From Siphonodentalium dalli (Eukaryota; Mollusca; Scaphopoda; Gadilida; Siphonodentaliidae), in NCBI GenBank assembly GCA_032622095.1, contig CP136068.1, positions 147,883,365 to 147,947,364 on the forward strand: a stretch of 64,000 nucleotides of DNA, given 5' to 3'. The notes under the pieces are model-generated. The model ran no database searches and was not told where the DNA came from. It was given only the letters and a program-made list of their open reading frames with translations. Positions 40,301 to 49,300 of this stretch are shown here, in pieces; position 1 is the first letter of the stretch, and every line of letters starts with the position of its first letter. The translations under genes were made by a program, and so were the position numbers.

Positions 40301-43300
40301 CATTCGACCACAATCTCGGGTAATATTGATAGCAAACGCCTTCAGCTAGTGTTCAAGATTTCAAATAGGGATTGGAGTCCCCTAAAACAGTGAAAATTAG
40401 CCATTTTCGTTTGCCGGCCGCTTGTTGTAAAGTGCCATAGGCTTTCGGAAACCATCTCATCCATAACATATTCCTGTTTCCGGCTATTACTACCATTTAT
40501 CCACACCATCAGTTAACGTTGTATGTAAATTGTTTAAGACTTCAAGTGCGATAGTGGGGTCCTCAAAACATAGACAATTCACCTTTCGTGTTTGCCAGCC
40601 GCTTTTTGTAAAGTGCCCCAGGATTTCGGGGGAACAAAACCACCCATATCAATTGATAATTCCATGATAGCACTACCTTTCGTTCACACACTCAGCTAAA
40701 TTTGAGGGCACATATCTTCAGTTCATGATGTGTTCAAGATATTAAATTGGGTTACGGGGTCCACCAAAAGAGTGAGTATTCGCCTTTCTCATTTGCCAAC
40801 CGATTTTTGTAGAGTGACCCAGACATCCAAGAACATATGTGAGGTTCTTGATATAGCGTCCACTTCTCTACACCCTCAGTTAATATTGGGAGCATATCCT
40901 TTCAGTTCATGGTGTGTTCAAGACTTCAAGTGGGGTAGAGTTGCATCAAAACAAAGAAAAATCATATTTCGTATAATTGCCAGCCGATTTTTGTAAAGTG
41001 CCCCAGGATTTCGGGAACCAAACTACTCATACAAATTGTATATAATCCATGATATCACTACCTTTCGTTCACACACTCGGTTAATATTCAGTTCATAGTG
41101 TGTTCAAGAGTTCAAATGGGTTAAGGGAACCCAAAACAGTGAGAATTCGCCTTTCTCGTTTGCTAGCTACTTTTTGTAAAGTGTCAGACATTCGGAAACA
41201 AACCCATCCATTAAAGATTTGTATTTACTGATATAACTACAATTTGTCCACACCCTCATTTAATATTGAGATCATATGCGTTATTTTTAAGACTTTAAAT
41301 GGGGTAGGGGTCTCAAGAAAAATTCAATATTCGTATTTGCCAGCCGCCTTTTGTAAAGTACCCGAGGATTTCAGGAACCAAACTACCCATAATAATTGTA
41401 TATTCCCCAATAGCAATACCTTTCGAGCATATATATTCGGTGCATGGCGTGTTCAAGAGTTTGAATGGGCTTATAAAGGGGTCCCACAAAACCAAACAAT
41501 ATTCGCCTTTGGCGTTTGCCCAGTCGTAAATAAATTTAGAAGTACAATTGCTAGACGAGCTGGTACGTCGAATGAAAGAACCCCTCATTTCCGTTTGCAC
41601 ATACCGGGGAACAGTGTTCACGCTGTCGGTAGCCAAATTAGCCAATGGCTAATCTTTTTGGAATTTGGCTAATAAAAATTTCATTTGGCTAAACTTTTGG
41701 CTAAACTTTTTTTTACCCCAAATAGAGACTGGAAGCATGAATTTTTGGCAAGTGGGTTTTTAATTCTGTGATGTGAACGATCTAGTCCGAAAACATCGTA
41801 TACGTAAGTGGGAATATATCGCCGACTGTACAAAGGGAAACCCGATCGCGGACAGTACAAAGGGAAACCCGTCACTCTGCACGAAACAGCAAAAGGTCAT
41901 ATCATTATTTTACATTTAATCTGCTAATCCCCCATTGTCTGTCTGGTCACTCACGGGGCTCCTGCACAATGCATGTTTATGATGACATTGTATTTATGAC
42001 GGCCAAGGTTTATGAGCACCAAGTGTAAGACAATAGCTTAATCAGCCAAATGTGAATCACGACAGATATTTTGTGGCTATTTTTCGTCAATACGGATACA
42101 TTCAAAATAATATGCATGCGTTTATGACAGATTGTAATTTGATAATGGCGTAACAATATTAAGTTATTAGTTTCCAGATGTCACTTAGATATTTTCACAA
42201 GGATAATTAATATTTAATGATTTAAAAGAAGAAAGTGGGGAAATGTCCGGTGGGGAAATGTCCGTATACCCAATCCCGGGTTACCCCCCCCCCCCCCCAA
42301 ATCACTCTTTCACATAAAGATTAATAAATTTTTAATAAATGACATATATAAAAATATTTCTAGTTCATCAAAATTAGTTAAATTATTGTGTATTTTACCT
42401 GTGTGCCTGTTAGATATTAATTGTGAACCGACCATAAAACGATGATTTAATTTGGCCATAGTTTTTTTTAATTTGGCCAAAAAATATTTGGCTAAAGTCT
42501 TTTTCATTTGGCTAATAAAATTGTCATTTGGCTAAACTTTTAGCTAAAGTTTTTTCGGTCCAGCGCGAACACTGCCGGGGAAGCCCTGGGAAATCCTGCC
42601 ACCTGATTGGCTGGCGTCTTTAAAAAACGCCAGCTCTTGTATACAAATAAACACGTGGAACATCTAATTTTAGCCTATGGGCGTGGATAATCGATAACAT
42701 AATTACTTCGCACATGAGCAGTCCAAACAGGAATCTCTTCCATTTAAATTGTTTTCACCAGAAAAGCGGAAAATATTTGAGAATAATCGATTAAAGTGTG
42801 TTCTATTGCAACTACTACGAACAATGAAGGATGTATTTCTATAAATCGTATTATACTATATACAGCTGATATATGTACGCTAATTCTTATGGACGCACTA
42901 TGATATCGCCATGATTCTGCGAAAGTATTTACGACTTTCGAAACCTACTTTCGTTTCTTGGCACCAAAATGATTGACGTGCATAAATTAGTTTATTTTGG
43001 GAGCCGCTTGCCATGATAATGACGTCTCTCGCTCTGTTGTTTTTCGAGCTCGGCGCAAATGACCTTGACCGCCATTTCGATTAGACGTACCGTGCGCGAC
43101 TGTGGGAGCAAATATAGGTTACAATCAACTAAATATTTCACATAGGCGACAGTGTTAGGGTTAAGCCATCCCGACGATTCATTACCCTACTGAGCCAAAC
43201 TTTAAATACTTTTGCGTGTAGAACTCCATGTCGGACATAAGTTGTCAAAAAAGAAATGGTGCCTCACCATACTTATTCCTGGAAATAAATTGGCATTTCC

Positions 43301-46300
43301 ACAACTACCCCCTTTTGTGCACAAAATTTTAATATAGAAAAATACCCCCACCCCTACCAAATTTGGCGATCAATGTAACCGCTTGACGAACAATCCCACA
43401 CAAATGGCCGAGGAATTAACATAGCCTATGAATTTCTTTTTTCTTTCACATTAAACAACCGAAGATATTATACACCATTCAGCTGCCGGTATTTTTTTTA
43501 TGCTGACTCGAGTTCCCCTACACAAATGCCAAGGGGCATAATTTCAAGTATTTAGTTGCTTATAACCTGTACGCTAAGTTTACTAAGACTGACGTTTGCC
43601 ATCCGCTTTTTGTAAAGTACCAAAGGCATCCTGGAACCAACCCAACCATAAACATTGTGTTATGACATGACATTACTACCCTTTGCTCACATCCTCAATC
43701 AATATATCATTTCATTTCGTGGAATGTTCAACTTTAACACTTCAATTGTGTAGGAGTTCCTCAAAACATAAGAAATTCGTCTTTCTTATTTATCAGCCAC
43801 TTTGTGTAAAGTGACACAGGCACAACCACCCAAATTATGTATTCTCTGATAGCTCTACCTTTCATTCACACTCTCTGTTAATATTGAGAGCATATACCTT
43901 CAGTTCGTATTGTGTTCAAGACTTAAAAAATTGGGTAGACTTTTCTCGAAAAATAGAAAATTCGCCTTGCATACATGTATTTCCCATTCAGCTGCGTTTT
44001 GTAAAGTGCCACATTATTTCGGGAACCAACCTTTCCATAAACATTGTGTATTTCCTTATATAACTATCCTTTGTACAACCCTCAGTTAATATTGAGATAT
44101 TCTTTCAGATCATGATGTGTTCAAGACTTCTAACAGTGCAGGGGGACCTCAAAACATAGAACATATTTGTACTAACGTTTGTCACCTTGGTCAGAATAGT
44201 TTATGAGATATAAAATACAATATCCACTGTTTCTATATTTTGGTCGATTTAGAGGGACTCTAATAATCACTATGGCAGCAACGATGATTTTGTTCTGTAT
44301 ATGTTAGTCTATATTATGTGTCGTTTTGAACAAATACTTTAGTTCTACAAAGTCGCTATATATTAATATAAAATTACATGTTATAAATAACATGTGTTGT
44401 TGTTGTAACTGGGGGTGGGTGGGACCATGATGACATCTTTAACCACACTTGCGTTGTCTACGAATCCCGCTGTCATCATATGAATCATGATTTGGTCCCC
44501 ATTAGAATCAGTTAGAAAATTTTGTGTCTCGTTATCATAAATATGTATTTTTTCTACCAAAACGTGTTCTGTAATAAGTTAAACAGTATCTCTGGACAAC
44601 ACGTTCAGTACAAGATTCATATTGGGTCCCATTAAGATCAATTAGAAAATATTTGTAAAGTCGTTAACTAAAATATGTAATTTTTCGACCACAAACATGT
44701 TTGGGGAGGGGTAGCTAAAATCCAGTATCTCGTAAACCGTTCAAATTTCTTTTAGCTTCTTTGCATGACTAAATCCTTTGACACGGGCTACAGGTAGTAC
44801 CTTTGGTCGGATCATCCTGAAATTTATCATGGCTGTTGATATTGACATTTAGATGGGAACGAATCATTGTGGAGTCATTCGGCTAAGAACATGGCCACCA
44901 GCGGCCATCTTTGATTTAAAAATTCAATCCATTAGCGCGGTCTACAGGCTGAGTGTTTGTCTGATCATCATGAAATTTATTGTGGATGTTAATATTGACA
45001 TGTAGGTGGGAACGAGTGATTTTGGGGGTCATTTGGACATAAAACATGGCCGCCGTCAGCCATCTTGGATTTTACTCTTTGGATGACTAAATCCTTTGGC
45101 ACGGGCTACAAGTCGTACCTTAGGTCGGATCATTATAAAATTTGTCACTGCTGTTGACATTGACATGTAGATAGGAACGAATCATTTTGGGGTTATTCGG
45201 CAAAAATAAAAATATATGGCCACCAGCAGCCATCTTGGATTTCAAAATTCAATCCATTAGCACGGGATACATGCCGGAGTATTCCTCTTATCATCATCAA
45301 ATTTGTCATGGATGTTAATATTCACATGTAGATGGCAATAAATCAGTTTGGAGCCATAAAACATGGCTGCCGACAGCCACCTTTGATTTTACTCTTCGCA
45401 TGACTAATCCTTTGGCGCACCCTATACAGTCCACTTCCCTCATCCGATCGTCAACAACTTTTAGATGGGAGCTATCAAATGTTTTTGAACTTCATTGGAA
45501 AACATTGCTGCCAGTGGCCATCTTGGATTTTACATTATATATATCTTCAAGGTAATAATTTAGTATTACTTAGACAGTTCACCTTTCTGCATCCCTAATC
45601 GCTCCATTGATTGTAACACATGAAATTATTCCCTTTCCAAGTTGAGCTATTGTCAAACTGTTCATCTCTCATGGTCATCGGACTTTTCCAACCTTAGGGG
45701 GGTCAGCTTGGAAATTTCCCAACAGAAATGTTGGAAAGCTTGAGGTATCAGATGGAAAATTGCAATGAGCTGCAAACGGAATTCATTCTGCGAAAACCTG
45801 GGAGTTTGGTCTGGTTTAACCCTTTCAGTGCCAGGGGCCGATCTCATCGGCCCTAATTTACGGTCTGTAAGATCGGCCCTAAAAAAATAAAAATAATTTT
45901 TTTTTTGTTTTGTTTTTTTTAGATTTTTAAAAAATTATTAAAAATTGTAAAAAATTGTAAAAAATAATAACAAATGATGAATTTTTTTTAGGCCAATGCA
46001 TTCTCTTATATATGCGAGGCGACCTATGGTCGACTCGCATATATAAGAGAATGCATTGGCACAGGGTATATGGGTTGATACAAAAATCGGACCTGGCACT
46101 CAAAGGGTTAAAAGGGAATTCATTATGCGAACCTGGGAGTTTGGTCTGATTTAACCCTTTACCCAACAGAACGGCACTGTGCCAATGTATTCTCTTATAT
46201 ATGCGAGTCGACCATAGGTCGCCTCGCATATATAAGAGAATGCATTGGCTTAACATATTAAAAATGATAAAATTGTCAAAGAATGTAGAAAAATATTATA

Positions 46301-49300
46301 AAAATTGTTTAAAAATGTAAGAAAAAATTATAAAATTGTTAAAAGAATGTAAGAAAAAATGGTAAAAAGTGTTAAAAAAAAGAATTTGTTTAGGCCAATG
46401 CATTCTCTTATATATGCGAGGCGACCTATGATCGACTCGCATATATAAGAGAATGCATTGGCACATGGCATAACTGTAACCATCACAATGTGGTCAATGA
46501 ACCGGTTCCAATGATATCCATATTTGTATGGTGTTATTGAGACAGACCGAAGATATTTTAGGCTGTTGAAGCTTTATTTGGGCGTTTTTGGCCGCTTTGT
46601 TGGGTAAATGGTTAAGGGCGGGGGGGGGGGGTGAAGTTGAAAATTTCAAGGTACATACCCCCACAACGGGGACCCTTTAGTCGCGTCCATTGCCTATGGT
46701 CGTCCATGAGCATATCACTCAATTCATTAAAAAGTTGTGTTGTGATCCACCACCAAAAAGGAGATCTTCTGAAGCCACGTTCCTGGTTATTTGTAAACAT
46801 CTTTTCTCGCATTCCAGGTAGAGGTGAATACCCCGATATATTTATCCCGGATTGGCGTTTATGAAACATTCAATGCCGGCGGATTGAAATCCGTCGATGT
46901 CAGAAATTCCACAGATGCATGGGTCGAGATCTGGACAACGGCCGCTGTACAACAAATAACACATGCGAGGATTTTGAACATAACGATCAGTCCACCGGTA
47001 AGTCGGAATCACGCATGCTTAAGACACGGTTATTTAAGACAACGGTTATTTAAGACAAGAAAACCATAGTCAGAAATGGTAACGCGCTCAAGATCATATA
47101 TTATATACCCATGATTGTAATTATAGAATATAAAATATATTGGCTAGTGTAAACATATTTTATTGCATAATACCGCAACGGGATTGAGACACAAGTTTTG
47201 CAACTTACAAAGGGCCTCTCTCCCCAAATATATTGGTTTCGCGAATGACCAACTCAGAATTTCGTTAAAATAACAATATCAACCAGCTCCTAATTAACGA
47301 ACCGGTGGCCGACTCGGCCGGAACCGACCACAACCCCCAGTGGGATGCAGAACGAAAAATGTCTATAAAAGTTGAAATATAAGACTTACATATTATCTTT
47401 TTTATTTCTTGTATTTGTCATTGGCATAGCTTATCACAAACCAAATATCAACATTATTGATCGACATAATGTTAACGACAATAAACGAAATTGAAATTCC
47501 CAACTACACCTTTTACCGGACTCGGCCTCCGGTCGCAGTTCGACTTTTAATCCTCCCAAAAATTCCCCATTTTATAAATAAAACACCCATGCGCCCAGGC
47601 GAAACTAGAATCTCTACATTAGTATACACGCGGTGCGTATATAAATATTTACATTGCCCGTGCATGTGTATTACATTAAATCATGTTCGAGTGTGGGCAA
47701 TTGCAGATTGGGTCATTCATTCTATATCCCAATAAATCACACCAGTACACGAACCGATGTCACTGGGCGTATTCTAAAGTGAACAATAATCGATCGACAA
47801 AAAATTATTCAAGATCCAGCCGAGTTTATAGAAATACATATTAATGGAAAGGATGTATAAACATAAGAAATTATATGTAGTTTGAGTGCGTTTTATTGAA
47901 TGAGGATGGCGCTGTGGTCTGGAACACATTCACACAATATGCCTAATGGCCACATACCCTTCAATAAAACACACTCTTGAAAACTACATTAATTTCTTAA
48001 AGGCCCAGTTAATTTTCGAACCCCAGATTGCATATAACAAATATTTGCCATATCTTTACCATTTGAAAGAATAAGCTCCAAAACATTGTATCCGGTGTAA
48101 TAAACTGTGAATATGTTGGGGTTTTTTTAGTTACCGATGTGCTTTTGTGCATAAGTTTCTTCTGGATTGTGATGCAGTGAATTATTTCCAATGGATGGGG
48201 AATAACTCTATATCCTAAAGATAGAGTTGTTCCCCTTCCATTGAAAATACATTTATAGTTTGAATTCTTGGAGCCATAACGGGGACAAACTTTCTATGAT
48301 TTCAGTTGTTTTCTGTTTCTCTGCGGGCATCTACTGAGACACAGACGTTTCAAATGGTAACGAATCATGGTATTTTAATCATAGTTTATGTCATAGATTG
48401 TTATTAAAACCGTATATCAAGGCATTATACAAAAAAATAATCGGGGACTCGAAAATTAAATGGGCCTTTAAATAACCCATCGCTGTCCGCACACTTTTGT
48501 GTGTTGATCAGTCTGAATGAACCCAGACTATTGAACGGGTGATAGTGTGCCCCATGAACGACACAAACAACATGGTAATTATACTGAAAATGAGATTAGG
48601 GTGTGTTTACATTGCTGTAGATCTGTATGCAGTTCTACACGCATAATAGTGTAAACGGGTTGATATAGAAATGCACCATTCTGACTCGAGTCATAAACTC
48701 CTTTTCATTATAATTACTATGTTGTTTGTATCGTGCGTAGATAACATGAGTGTATTTTGCACTAATCCATTGCTCAATTTATTCATTTGTTGCATATATT
48801 CTGTTGAGTATAAAATGAGATGGTCCCATAAATGGCAGGATTTTATGGACAGTACTCCTTTAAGTAAAAATGAGCTTCAGTGGATATTATTCGCAACAAT
48901 CGAAAATAAGACCCAAAATTCACCAAATTTTACGGTATAGTACTTCTATTCATTGAGTTAAATTAAGAGAGTTGTGAAGTGACCGATTTTGATTGGGAAT
49001 TTCAACATTGAACTGGCGGCTGGGCTAAGCCCCTTTTTTTTTGAATTTTTCCTGAAATATCTTTAATTCCGAGTCCGAGATCACAGCGAGTCACAATTAA
49101 CTGGGAACAAAGATTCGTAATTCTGGAACGTTTGCTCTGGAGACAATGGGCACTAAGCTTGGCCTCCTCCCTAAACAATTTTATTTGTACAATAGAATAA
49201 AACTATTGGGGGACAAGCTCTTGAAACTTACACCAACCTTGATCAGCATTTGTGCACTACACGACAATGTACGGGTGCATTACGTATTGCAGCGTACATG

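Larger units (their letters stand above)
22972..46817 (+). other. intron 5, 23.8 kb, repeat-filled
   Basis: No exon could be supported between exons 5 and 6, which join in phase 0 and are contiguous in the domain. The intron holds palindromes, four MITE families, satellites and a hAT element, listed separately. Unlisted stretches over 300 bp (for example 26093-27260, 28140-28976, 32100-32640, 42583-43590) show no gene I can recognise. Confidence 0.75.
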
